DNA of 64,000 nt, from positions 868,001-932,000 of the forward strand of contig NZ_LR215035.1 in the NCBI RefSeq assembly GCF_900660655.1, written 5' to 3'. This DNA is from Mycoplasmopsis anatis. GTDB taxonomy: Bacteria > Bacillota_I > Bacilli_A > Mycoplasmatales > Metamycoplasmataceae. Both the position numbers and the translations under genes were made by a program. The notes beneath the pieces were generated by a model, which was not told the DNA's origin, searched no databases, and was given only the letters and a program-made list of their open reading frames with translations. Positions 26,347-37,270 of the stretch are shown here, one piece after another; position 1 is the stretch's first letter, and each line of letters starts with the position of its first letter.

Positions 26347-26624
26347 TATTTTTTCTTCCCTTTATCTGCACCATGTCCGGTGTATGTACGAGTTGGTGAA
26401 AACTCTCCCAATTTGTGTCCAACCATATCATCTGTTACGTACACATCAATAAATTGTTTACCGTTATGTACTTGGAATGTTAACCCTACAAAATGTGGGA
26501 AAATTGTAGAACGTCTTGATCAAGTTTTAATAGGTTTTTTAGGTGCTTTACCTTCAACTATAGCATCTACTTTTTTAAGTAAATGATCATCAGCGAAAGG
26601 TCCTTTTTTAAGACTACGTGCCAT
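26346..26624 (-). CDS. rpsS: 30S ribosomal protein S19
   Basis: The 92-residue protein reads [40 protein letters not shown] and [27 protein letters not shown]19 forms the head of the 30S with S13 and S14. Both ends share TAATG with neighbours. Confidence 0.97.
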
Positions 26625-27469
26625 TATTTAGCATCCTTTCTTCTTCTAATAATTAATTTGTTTGAAGATTTCTTAGTTTTTCTAGTTTTAACTCCAAGAG
26701 CTTTTTTACCTCAAGGTGTAAGAGGAGCTTTACGTCCAACAGGTTGTTTTCCTTCTCCCCCTCCATGTGGGTGGTCTACAGGGTTCATTACTGATCCACG
26801 AACTGTAGGTCTAACCCCCATGTGTCTATTTTTACCAGCTTTACCAATATTTACTAATAAGTGTTCTTCATTACCAACAAAACCAATTGTTGCACGACAA
26901 CGAGCTAAAACACGTCTTGTTTCACCAGATTTCAATCTTAAAACTACGTATTTACCATCATCATCTTTACCTAAAATTTGTGCAGAAGTACCAGCACTAC
27001 GAGCGATGATACCTCCACCTCCTGGTTGCATTTCAATGTTATGAATAAATGTACCTTCAGGAATATTACTTAATGGAAGTGAATTACCAATAATAATATC
27101 AGCATTTTCACCCGAGACAACTGTTTGTCCTACTTTAATCCCTTTAGGTGCTAATATATATCTTTTTTCTCCATCAGCATACGCTAATAAACAAATATTT
27201 GCTGATCTGTTTGGATCGTATTCAATTGTTTTAACAATAGCTGGGATATTGTCTTTATTACGTTTAAAATCAATGATTCTGTAATATCTTTTTACACGAC
27301 CACCATGGTGACGAACTGTAATTTTACCTTGGTTATTACGTCCTGCATTATTTTTTAAAATCACCATTAATGATTTTTCAGGCGCATGACCACTTAAGTT
27401 TTGTCTGTAGTCGAGAATTGACATATTACGACGACCATTGGTTGTTGGCTTATAGTATTTAATAGCCAT
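26624..27469 (-). CDS. rplB: 50S ribosomal protein L2
   Basis: The 281-residue protein contains [17 protein letters not shown], the [23 protein letters not shown] core and the peptidyl-transferase contact region [21 protein letters not shown], with the critical His of DHPHGGG. A UGA-Trp follows in TPWGKKALG. L2 is needed for subunit joining and peptidyl transfer. Confidence 0.97.
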
Positions 27470-27563
27470 GTCTTTTCTCCTTTGCTTAAAAATAGTTGCG
27501 GATCTTTCTTTTAAGCATGATTATTCCGCTTATATATCATTTAATTAATAAGTTGTGGTATAA

Positions 27564-28040
27564 CTATTCACCACCAACTTTTCTAGTTGTTGTTGTTTTT
27601 TTAACATTAGATTTTGTAGCTGTTTTTGTTGCGTTTTTAACATTAGCGTTTGCTTTTTTAGCAGCGATTTTTTCTGCAGCTCTTTTTTCAACATCAGAAA
27701 CTTCTTTTTTATTTGCTTTTTTAGCTTTTTCTTCTTTATCTTCTGTCTTAACTTCATCAGTTGGATAGAAGTTAATTGAATAACCTTCAGCCAATTTTAC
27801 AATCGCTTTTTTGTAACGGTTTGTAAATCCGTGGTAACGTCCAATGTTTTTTGGTTGTTTTTCAAATTTCATTGTGTTAACTTTTTCAACTTTTACTTGA
27901 AAAATAATTTCGATTGCTCTAGCAATTTGAAATTTATTTGCATTATATGCAACTTCAAATGAATATGAATTATTTGCAAATGTTTGAGCATTACTTTTTT
28001 CAGTAATTATAGGTCTTCTAATAATATCTGTTAATTGCAT
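27564..28040 (-). CDS. rplW: 50S ribosomal protein L23 with a long Lys/Ala-rich tail
   Basis: The first 100 residues are normal L23 (IIRRPIITEKSNAQTFANNSY, VEKVNTMKFEKQPKNIGRYHG), the tunnel-exit protein that docks trigger factor and the signal recognition particle. The next roughly 58 residues form a charged, low-complexity tail (repeated KKA/EK, KNATKTATKSNVKKTTTT). The tail makes the protein 158 residues against about 95-100 in most bacteria. Similar tails occur in some other mycoplasma ribosomal proteins. It is separated from rplB by 94 bases in which I see no feature other than a ribosome site. Confidence 0.95.
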   Translation of the reverse strand: MQLTDIIRRPIITEKSNAQTFANNSYSFEVAYNANKFQIARAIEIIFQVKVEKVNTMKFEKQPKNIGRYHGFTNRYKKAIVKLAEGYSINFYPTDEVKTEDKEEKAKKANKKEVSDVEKRAAEKIAAKKANANVKNATKTATKSNVKKTTTTRKVGGE

Positions 28041-28651
28041 TATTTAAATTTCCCTTCTAAAATTGAAAGTGATTCATTTGAAATAACCATTAAATCAGCT
28101 AAAAGTAATAATTCAACTGAAATTGAATTTGCTTTAACTGTGTAAACATATGGAATGTTTGCTGTAGATTTGAATACTGTAGCATCTTCAGTAACAACTA
28201 AAACACGTCTGTATTCTTTTTCGTTTACTAATGAATCTAATTTTGTAACAAATTCTTTTGTTGAAACTTTAGATAATTTTAAATCATCAACTAAAACTGC
28301 TTGATCTTGTGCTAAAAGTGTTAATGCAGATTTGAATGCTGCTAATCTAACTTTTTTATTAACCTTTAATGAGTAATTCTTTTCCGATTGAGGACCAAAA
28401 GCTCTTCCCCCGCCTACAAATTGCGGTGATCTTAGAGAACCTTGACGTGCTCTACCTGTTCCTTTTTGTCTTCAAGGTTTTTTACCTGTACCACTTACTT
28501 CAGCTCTATTTTTAACTTGGTGTGTACCTTGTCTTCTAGATGCTCTTTCTGATAAAACTGTATCAAAAATTGCTTGTTCGTAAATTTTTTCACTAGCAAA
28601 AAGATTTTCAGGAAGTTTTACATTAGCGGTATTTAATTTTTTATCAGCCAT
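28040..28651 (-). CDS. rplD: 50S ribosomal protein L4
   Basis: The 203-residue protein has the tunnel loop with [20 protein letters not shown] (Trp from UGA) [16 protein letters not shown] and the C-terminal [28 protein letters not shown]4 lines the exit tunnel and in some bacteria represses its own S10 operon. Its stop overlaps the rplW start. Confidence 0.96.
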
Positions 28652-28653
28652 GA

Positions 28654-29457
28654 TTATTTATCTCCTTCTTTTGCTTCAGCTTCTTCAGCAGCTTTAATTA
28701 AAGGTAATAATTCTGAAGAGTGCATACCTGCCTTAACTTCGATACCGTATTTTTTAGATTTTTCAACTAATTCATTCATTAACATAACTTCTTTAACATC
28801 AACTAATTTAATAGCTTCATGGTTTGGAAGTCCTTTTACAGCTTGTTTAATCATAACGAATGATTTTTTAGGTCCAGGAATTGATCCTTTAACTAAAATC
28901 ATATTGTTTTCAACATCAACTTTAACAATTTCTAAGTTTTGAACTGTTGTTTTAGTATTTCCTAATTGTCCAGGCATTGTCATACCTTTAACAACTTTAT
29001 TTCCACTAATGTCCCCTAAAGAACCAGTTTGACGGATAGGTTGAGACCCTCCACCTCCACCATGTGATTTAGGTCCAATGTGTTGGTTTCATCTTTTGAT
29101 TGTACCAGCGAAACCTTTACCTTTAGAAATACCTGTTACATCAACAAGTTCTCCAGATGCAAATATACTTGCATCAACTTTTTGTCCAAGTTCATAACCA
29201 ACCATGTCACGAACTTCTTTAACGTAGCGCTTAGGTGTTGTATTAGCTTTTGAAAAGTGTCCAATTTCAGGTTTGTTTGAACGTTTTTCTTTTTTGTCAA
29301 AAACAGATAATTGTGTTGCTTCATATCCGTTTTTTTCTTTTGTTAAAACGCTTGTTACAACATTTGGTTCAACTTCAATAACAGTAACTGGAACTGATAA
29401 TCCAAATTCTGTATAAATTTGAGTCATACCAATTTTACGTCCTAAGATTCCTTTCAT
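28654..29457 (-). CDS. rplC: 50S ribosomal protein L3
   Basis: The rejoined frame gives 267 residues: [20 protein letters not shown] at the start, [19 protein letters not shown] (UGA-Trp), [35 protein letters not shown], and a charged tail after residue 215 ending [11 protein letters not shown]3 supports the peptidyl-transferase centre. The C-terminal 40 residues go beyond the usual family end. Confidence 0.96.
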
Positions 29458-29476
29458 AAATTCTCCTTAAATTTAA

Positions 29477-29782
29477 CTATTTGATTTTTATTTGAATTGC
29501 AACTCCACTTGGCAATTCTAATCTTTTAATCTTGTCTTGTGTTTCTACTGTTGGATTAGTAATAACAACAAGTCTTTGGCTTGTTCTAGATTCGTATTGT
29601 TCACGACTTTTTTTGTTAACATGAACTGATCTTAAGATAGTGATTTCTTCTCTTTTTGTAGGGAGAGGAACTGGTCCACTAACTTTAGAACCTGATTTTT
29701 CAGCTAAAAGATAAATTTTTTTAGCTGCATCATCAACCAAAGCATGATCAAAACCTTTGATTTTAATGCTTAATTTGCTCAT
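29477..29782 (-). CDS. rpsJ: 30S ribosomal protein S10
   Basis: The 101-residue protein reads KLSIKIKGFDHALVDDAAKKI, GPVPLPTKREEITILRSVHVNKKSREQ and TVETQDKIKRLELPSGVAIQIKI. It is the first gene of the long ribosomal transcript and doubles as NusE in antitermination complexes. AAAGGAG precedes the ATG by seven bases. Confidence 0.97.
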   Translation of the reverse strand: MSKLSIKIKGFDHALVDDAAKKIYLLAEKSGSKVSGPVPLPTKREEITILRSVHVNKKSREQYESRTSQRLVVITNPTVETQDKIKRLELPSGVAIQIKIK

Positions 29783-29930
29783 CGTTGTCTCCTTTGTTCA
29801 TTTTTCGAACACAGCTCTATATGAAAACCCGTTTCAACCTCAACAACTAATTTTGCTGTAACGACAACCTCATATGTCTTCGCTGTAGTTTCTAATATAT
29901 TATATAGATGTTTTAAAATTAACAAAACGA
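29783..29930 (-). promoter_or_regulatory. S10-operon promoter and structured leader
   Basis: On the minus strand a TATAAT (29904-29899) with a TTTTGT/TTGTTA -35 about 15-17 bases upstream would start transcription near 29892. The roughly 110-base leader can fold into a long-range stem: ACAGC (29886-29882) pairs with GCTGT (29815-29811) and TATGA (29874-29870) with TCATA (29824-29820), enclosing a G/T-rich branch. This could be an autoregulatory ribosomal-protein leader. A 62-codon open frame across it has no family features and is disregarded. Confidence 0.5.
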
Positions 29931-30004
29931 ATAATAAGGATTTTTTAGGTAGTGAAATTTCTAACAACTAATTTTGGTGTATCATAACAAATTTTGATTA
30001 AATT

Positions 30005-30032
30005 TTGGTTGTTTTTTATGGATGTTTATAAT
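30005..30032 (+). promoter_or_regulatory. Promoter of the phosphohexomutase-flippase / licD operon
   Basis: TTGGTT (30005-30010) and TATAAT (30027-30032) are separated by 16 bases and lie 25 bases before the ATG. The promoter is divergent from that of the S10 operon, about 120 bases away. Confidence 0.6.
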
Positions 30033-30056
30033 ATATAATTTTATTAATGGAGTTTT

Positions 30057-32972
30057 ATGACAGAAAATAATATTTATAAAAAATGAATAAAAAAAGTTTG
30101 AAATAAAGAATTTTGAAACAAGTTTCATAGCTTTTTTTCTACACTTAGTGAAAGTCAAATAAATTCTTATTTTAACGAAAAGATCAAAATTGATAAAAGT
30201 AATATTATTTTAGAATTGGGTATTGGAACTCATTTGGCTAATGAGTTTACGATCACAGCAATTTCAGAAGCTTTTTCGAAATTTATAAGTGTAAACAATA
30301 AAACAAATAAGAATAAAATTTTGGTAAGTTGCCCTGATAGTGATGACTTACTTGTTATATCAAACATTTTTTCTCGTGTGCTTTATAAAAATAAAAATGA
30401 TATTTTATTTTATGAGCAAAAAGAGAATACTCCACTAAATCTAATTAGTTATTTTGCTCAAGAAAATAATTTTGATTATATTATTGACATTACAAACTAT
30501 AATAACTCTAAAAAATTTATTCAAATTCGTCTTACCGATTCTAAAGGAGTAAGTTTTTGCGAAAATGATATTAATAAATTAAATAAATATTTACAAGATA
30601 TCGATCTTACAGATATCGAGGTTCCTATTTCACCAATAGAATTTATTGATTTAAACATTGAAAATAATAACTATATTGATATTTTTAGTAAACAACGCTT
30701 TAATAATGAAACCACTAGTAAACTTAAATATAACATTTCTTTCCAAGAACCAAAAAATATTGAATTTTATAAAGAAGTTTTTAAAAAAGCAAATTCTAAT
30801 CTTGAACTTTTAACTAATACAAAAATAGGAAAGAACTTAACTATTAGTGATAATAGTTCTTTTAGAAAAATGAATGTTATTTCTATATTTAAGAGAAATG
30901 ATATAAATTTCATTATATCAGAGTTTGGAGATTCATTTAATATCTCAGTTAAACACAAAGGAACATTTAAATACTTTAAGCCAGATGAAATAGCTGGATT
31001 ATACTTAGATTACTTGTTAAATAACTTTAATATCAATGAAAAATATTACATCGCTAAATCTAAATTGACTGGAGAATTCATTAAGTCAATTGCAAGTTTA
31101 AAAAACATTGATGTTTTAGAGTTTAATAATTGGGATGAGTTGAATCAAATCATAAATGCTTCACCCAATAAAAAATTACTTTTTGCATATGATGAATTTA
31201 ATAGGTTTATTCCTTTTGATTCTGACTATATATATAATGATGGGATTATCATGATTTTGGATTTCTATAAAATGTGTGAATTGTATAGAAGCCAAAGTAT
31301 GACCTTGTATGATAAATTAATCGAAATCAAAAATAAATATTCTAATTTTTATCAATTTTCCAAAACCTATGATATGAGCTTCGAACAGTCAATTAGATTT
31401 TTCAAAAGAATTAACGATAAAGATAAAGTTGGTGAGTTCGCTGTTGTAAAAAAACAAATATATAATTTTGATTTTGAAAAGAATAAAACTTTTTGTGAAC
31501 TAAAGTTAACTGGTAGAAGTAATATTAAGATAATTTACGATAAATTTACAAAAAAAATAACAATACATGTAGAAACTCAAGGTAAAACTTCTAATGAAAA
31601 AAATAGTGAAGACTATTTAAAACTAATTGTCCAAGCAAAGGAAATTCTAGATACAATTAATGAATTTAGAGAGGATTTTGTTATTAAAAAATTCAGCCTA
31701 AGAGGTTTCTTAAAATATGGGTTCTTAGTATCATTAACAATCGCTATATTTATTTTCTTATTTTATGTAGTTTACAATATAAAGCTAGAAAACAACACTT
31801 CAGCATCTGCTTTGTTTGTTCTTCGGACTATTTGAATGTTTATAAGATATGATAAGATGACGAGATTTTTATTTGTGTTTATCTTTATATTCATACTTTT
31901 TGAAATGTTTATAAATGCTCTAATTTTTAAACGATTGTTTATGTTTCAGAATGAAAAAGTAAGTTTTTGAAATCTTTTTGTAGGTAGTTTTATTGGGATA
32001 ATTATTCAAAATATCACACCTAAATCTATCGGTTCAGACATTGCAACATATTGATATTTAAGAAGAAAAGGTTTAAATCGCTCTAAATTAATTAGTTCAG
32101 TAATATTAAACACTTTTATATGACAACTTACAAACATATTTTTAAGTATTATAGTAGTTCCTGTTGGTTTAGTATTTTATAAAGAACTATTTTCAAATGG
32201 TTCATCAAATAATGTTTTTTCATTTACTTTCTTTTTAGTAATAAGTTTATTATTCGATACCTTATTTTCAATATTTTTCTTGACATTAGCAGGATGAAAA
32301 AGAATTCAAACCCCTATTTTAAAGGCTATTATCCGAGTTCTTGAATGATTTGGATTTATAGGAATAATCAAAAGTGATGAAATTTATGCAAACTGAAAAT
32401 ATGAATTATATAAAGTGAGCAATGGTATTAGCGTAGTCTTTAAAAAGTGATGAAGAATTTTTGAATTAGTATTTTATAAATCATCTATTTGATTTTTAGC
32501 ACCAATTTCTTTATATTTACATTATATGAATATGCTAGATGAAAATTTAATTGGTGGATGATACTTCAACATGACTATTTCGCAATTTTTAGTAAGAAAT
32601 GTTAATTCCTTTAGCCCAACACCTGGAGGAACTGGAACCTCAGATTATTTCACTAAGATAATTTATAGAATAACTCTATCAAATAAGATCGACCAATTCG
32701 GTTTTGATCTAGAGAATCGTGCTTCCATAATAACTGCTATCAAAACACTTGGTACAATTGTGATACCTTCTATTTTATCTGCTATTGCACTATTTATAGT
32801 ATATATTGGTGAAAAAAGAATTCAATTTTATAAACAAAAAAATAAAAATGATTTGCTAATTAATAACAAAAAAATTATTAATACTAAAACAAAAAGTAAC
32901 TTTAATATTATAACTACACCAATATTTATACTTTCAGTTTTGACTTTAATACTTTTATTTATTTTTATTTAG
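30057..32972 (+). CDS. Degenerate phosphohexomutase fused to a YbhN/MprF-type membrane domain
   Basis: With UGA as Trp this is one 971-residue protein. Residues about 1-500 follow the four-domain phosphoglucomutase/phosphomannomutase order: LELGIGTH (52-59) for the LEFGTAGIRG start, VSCPDSDD for the VIGYDSR strand, PDEIAGLYLDYLL (309-321) for GNEIGALLLDYLL, FAYDEFNRFI (376-385) for FGFEESIGYL and LTGRSNIKII (484-493) for RPSGTEPKIK. Every catalytic element is changed: the phosphoserine loop TASHNP is DITNYNNSK (from 144) and the metal loop DPDADR is SEFGDSF (288-294). A first membrane helix lies at 555-574, followed by about seven more, with the LPG-synthase-TM/YbhN motif PTPGGTG at 854-860. 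It probably moves or couples a lipid-linked sugar; licD follows 15 bases on. GGAG precedes the ATG. Confidence 0.8.
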
Positions 32973-32987
32973 AAATATAGGAGAAAA

Positions 32988-33809
32988 ATGCAATTTTCTA
33001 GCCATCCTTCATTACAGGTTAATATTGATAAAAGAAAAAAAAGAAATTTAGAATTACTACTAAAAATTTCTAAATTTTGCGAAGAAAATAACTTGTTTTA
33101 TTCTTTATATTTTGGTACTGCCTTAGGAGCAGTTAGAGATAAAAAAATAATAGAGTGAGATGCAGATATTGACATAATTATAAATTTAGAAACTTATCAA
33201 AAGCTTTTAGCTAATTTTCCTAAAAACATCATAAATAACGACAATACCAAAAATTATTGTTATCAATTTCCTCGTTTTGTTGATTCTTATGATGAAACCG
33301 AGCCTAATTCATCATTTATTGATTTGTTTATTTTAGTTGAGAGTGATTTTGATAAGATAAATAAATATTCTAAGTCAAAGTTTAATAAATTAAGAGCTTT
33401 TAAGGGATATTTTAAAAATTACAGAAAATTCTACACACATAAATATATACAAAATCTAATTGTCTCATTTGTTAAAATATTTCTATTTTGAGTTAAACCA
33501 TTAACCATTGAAGAAGCACACAAACAAATTCAAACAACAAAGCAGACTGAATTATATTTTATTGTTCATTGACCTAACTCTAAGGAAAAATTAATTAATG
33601 ATCATATTATTCTAAAAAAAGATATTCAAGAAGTTGTTAAAATCGAATTAAACGGATACATGTTTAATATAATTAAAAACATGGAATTCTACCTGGAAAA
33701 AATTTATGGTAGTTCCTGAAAAATTCCTATAAGAACGGACAATTTTGTTTTTTATGGCTACTATGAAATGGGCAAAAAACAAAGCGATAAAAAAATCAAC
33801 AATAAGTAG
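32988..33809 (+). CDS. licD: LicD-family phosphotransferase
   Basis: The 273-residue protein has the LicD nucleotidyltransferase-fold signature FGTALGAVRDKKIIEWDADIDI (residues 42-63, Trp from UGA) with the two metal-binding Asp. A downstream SFIDLFILV strand and a C-terminal YGSSWKIPI match the family end. Family members transfer phosphocholine or a similar phospho-alcohol to cell-surface glycans or glycolipids. It forms an operon with the fusion protein upstream. GGAG lies six bases before the ATG. The acceptor in this organism, which has no wall, would have to be a glycolipid or glycoprotein; that is inference. Confidence 0.85.
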
Positions 33810-33835
33810 ATTTTATCTACTACTGTTGATTTTTT
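33791..33835. terminator. Bidirectional terminator between licD and gpmI
   Basis: An 11-bp outer stem (AAAAATCAACA/TGTTGATTTTT) and an inner stem (GTAGAT/ATCTAC) overlap the licD stop. The A- and T-runs at its borders make it work in both directions for the convergent genes. Confidence 0.85.
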
Positions 33836-33837
33836 AA

Positions 33838-35343
33838 TTATTTAACTAAAAGTGAAACTCCGTCCATTTCTTTAGGTTGTTTAATACCTATGTAGTCTAA
33901 AATTGTTGGAGCTATATCAGCTAGTTTACCATCTTTAAGTTTTAAACTTTTATCACTTGAAATAAGCATTACTGGACTATTTGTATGTTTAGTTGCTGGT
34001 TTTCCATTTTCATCTTCAGTAATTTCAGCATTACCATGATCAGCGGTTATAAAAACAGTAATATCATTTTTTTCAGCTCAGTCAAAAATTCTTTTAATTT
34101 GTGTATCTAAGAATGAAACAGCTTCAATTGTAGATTTAAGATTCCCAGTGTGCCCAACCATATCAGGGTTAGCAAAATTCATGATTGTAACGTCAAAATC
34201 ACCACCAAATTCAATAAGTTTATCTGTAATTCCTTCAGCAGACATATGTGGTGCATCAGCATATGATTCAACTTTTAAGGAATCTACTAAAATTCTTTTT
34301 GAATTTTTAAATTCAATATCATTACCACCATCCATAAAGAATGTAACATGTGCATATTTTTGAGTTTCAGCAATTCTTAATTGTGTTTTACCTTCGATTT
34401 CTAAAACTCTACCTATTGGCATTGAAATTTCCATTTCATCAAATGCAACTATAGTGTTTAGTCCTTCGTATTTCATCATTGAAATAAATTTATTTATTTT
34501 AACAGGTTTAGCTGGTTTGTACTCATATAATGATGATCCAATAAATAAGTGTGTTAACTGTCTTGCTCTATCAGGACGGAAGTTAAAGAAAATAATCGAA
34601 TCACCGTCCTTAACAAAATCATCTTTTAAACAATTTGAATTAATTGATGGAACGAAAAATTCATCTGAAACTTCATTTTTATAAGACTCATCAATAAATT
34701 CTAAAGCTGAATTATATGTTGATGAACTATTCCCAAGTAAAGCTTCATAGTGTTTTTCAACTCTATCAAACATCTTGTCACGATCCATTCCATAGAATCT
34801 TCCACCCATTGAGGCAATTTTGTATCCAAATTGATCTGTTAATTTTTGTAATTTTTCAACAGATTGTTTGATTGAACGAGGCGCAACATCACGACCATCT
34901 CCAAAGGCATGAACCGAAACCTTTTTTAAACCAAATTCATGTGCTTCTCTAAGAATTTCAAATAAATGATCTTCAAGTGAGTGAACACCACCTGGACTTA
35001 AAAGTCCCATAACATGCAATGTTGAATTATTTTTCTTAACATCATTGAAAGCTTCTAAAAATGCTTTATTCTTCCCGAATTCCTTATTTTTTAATGCTTT
35101 TGCAATTAAAGAAAGTCCTGTGTAAACGATTGTACCCGCACCAATATTTAGGTGTCCAACCTCTGAGTTTCCCATTTGTCCACTTGGTAGTCCTACAAAT
35201 TCACCACTTGCTTGAATAACACTATTAGGATATTCATTAAATAATTTATCAAATGTTGGAGTGTTTGCAAGTGCAAAACCGTTTCCTTGAGTTTCTTTTC
35301 TAAGACCTAAACCATCAATAACTATTAATACAGTTTTCTTCAT
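33838..35343 (-). CDS. gpmI: 2,3-bisphosphoglycerate-independent phosphoglycerate mutase
   Basis: The 501-residue enzyme starts [13 protein letters not shown] (metal Asp10) and has [14 protein letters not shown] with catalytic Ser60. [33 protein letters not shown] and the final TADHGNAE region complete the alkaline-phosphatase-like metal sites. It converts 3- to 2-phosphoglycerate, one step before enolase, which is also in this window. The ATG at KKTVL was chosen over an ATG/TTG further up because of GGAG eight bases upstream. Confidence 0.96.
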
Positions 35344-35460
35344 AAGTTTTTCTCCTATATTGTTTTTAAATTTATTCAATTATACTCTAAAAGCTTTTTT
35401 ATATTTTTTGACTTGTTTGCTTTGAATTTTAAATATTGGTAATGTATCTATTTTTAAAAA

Positions 35461-35483
35461 AAGACTAAAACACATTTAGTCTT
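35461..35483 (-). terminator. Terminator of the ABC exporter pair
   Basis: A 9-bp perfect stem (AAGACTAAA/TTTAGTCTT) begins at the stop codon of the second exporter gene and is followed by seven T on the minus strand. Confidence 0.9.
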
Positions 35484-37270
35484 TATCCGATGTTTTTAAA
35501 TCCTTCGTTATATAAATTAGCATATATTCCATTTTTTGCCAATAGCTCTTCATGGTTCCCGCTTTCAAGAATAAGTCCATGGTCCATAACTAAAATATTT
35601 GTGGCTTTCTTAATTGTCGATAATCTGTGAGCAATTATTAACATTGTCTTATCTTTCATCATTAACTTAATGCAATTTTGAATTTTTTGCTCGGTTATAC
35701 TGTCAATATTACTTGTTGCTTCGTCCATAATTATTAATTTCTTCTCAGATGCTAATGCCCTAGCTATTGAAACTAATTGTCTTTGACCTTGAGAAAGTTC
35801 TTCAGCATTATGAGTTAATTTTGTGTTATATTTATCTTTTAATGTTTGAATGTATTCATCAAGACCAATTTCACGACAAATTTGGATCACTTTTTCTTCA
35901 GAAATATTTTTATTAGAATTTTTAATATTGTTCATCAATGTATCTTCAAACAACATAACATCTTGAGATATTAGTGCAATATTTTCTCTTCAACTTTTGG
36001 CATTATATTCAATAGCATTTTGATTATCAATAAGCACTTGTCCATCATTTGTTTCATAAAACTTCATTAAAATTTTACTAATAGTTGTTTTACCGCAACC
36101 AGTGTGTCCAACCAGAGCTAGTGACTCACCTGGATTTATTGTAAAGTTGATATCCTTTAGAACTTTTACATCAAGATTTGAAGGATAAGCAAAATTTACA
36201 GATCTAAATTCAACTTTACCTTCTTTGAATTCTAAATTTGGTTTTTTCTTGTCTTCTTTATCATTAGAAATTTTTAGAAGGTTTTCAATTCTATCTCAAC
36301 TTGAAATTCCTTGTTGCAATTCAGCAGAAATATTCAATAAGTTAGATATACTGTTAGTAAAAGTTTTACCATAAACATTAAATGAAGTTACTACACCTAT
36401 GGTGTAAACTCCATAAATTCCATATGAAGGATATGATTTTGTTATGAATGTAATACCAATGATAATGATTATTAATTCTGAAATAACCTTTAATGCTGAA
36501 TAAGCTGGATATGCAATTGTTTGATATAAAAATGCTTTTTTTGTAACTTCTCTGTGATGATTATTGTGTTGATCGAATTTGTTTTGAATTTTGTCTCATT
36601 GTCTATGAACTCTAACGAGGGGTAAGATGTCCAATGTTTCTTCTAAATAAGCATTTAATGCTCCAAATGCATCCCTTGATTTTTTTCACTGTTTTCTACT
36701 TTTAGAGACCAAATAAATGAATAAAATTGAAACAGGTGGAATAATTAAATAAGTTATTAATCCTAAAATAGGGGCAAGTAACATCATTCAAAATGTAGAT
36801 AATAAAATATCAAAAACAAAGTCGCATAAACTTAAAAGGACACTATTCATGCTTGTAAAAGCTGATACAGTATCTTCAGTTACAACAGCCATGAAATCCC
36901 CAGTTTTTTCAGTTTCAAAATTAAAAAAACTCATTTCCTGGATATGTCTATATAAATTACCTCTCATTTCTCGTTCAAAACGAGTTGTTATTTTTGTCAT
37001 AAAATATGTTGTTAATCCAACAAAAGTTCTATGAATTAAATAAACTAGTAAGAAAACAATTAATACAACTAAAAAAGTTGTTAAATCAAAATTACCTATA
37101 TTTTCTTTAGAAAAAAATCTATCTAATATTCAACCGGTTCCAAACCCGATCGCACTCCAACTCAAAGCTTTAATGAACGCAAATGTAATAAAAGTCATTC
37201 AAGCTTTAGGTTTAACTTTAGCAGCATATATCATTCTTAAGAAGGTTTTTAATGAACTACTACTCTTCAT
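35483..37270 (-). CDS. ABC exporter half-transporter, second of a pair
   Basis: The rejoined frame gives 595 residues. About six membrane helices fill residues 1-320 and the nucleotide-binding domain follows, with Walker A GHTGCGKTT, LSQGQRQLVSIARAL (signature; Gln in place of the second Gly), Walker B KLIIMDEATSNID and the switch His in IIAHRLSTI. It has the layout of MsbA/LmrA-type or heterodimeric multidrug exporters. Its ATG lies inside the end of the upstream half-transporter (11-base overlap), and both have exactly 595 residues, which supports a heterodimer. The substrate cannot be told from sequence. Confidence 0.9.

Noticed and set aside
27545-27757. A Lys-rich frame in the other register of the rplW tail
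   Set aside because: It is a shadow of the low-complexity L23 tail and has no independent start signal.
29779-29967. A 62-codon minus-strand frame overlapping the S10 leader
   Set aside because: It covers the promoter and leader, has no ribosome site and no recognisable protein features; a structured RNA leader explains the region better.
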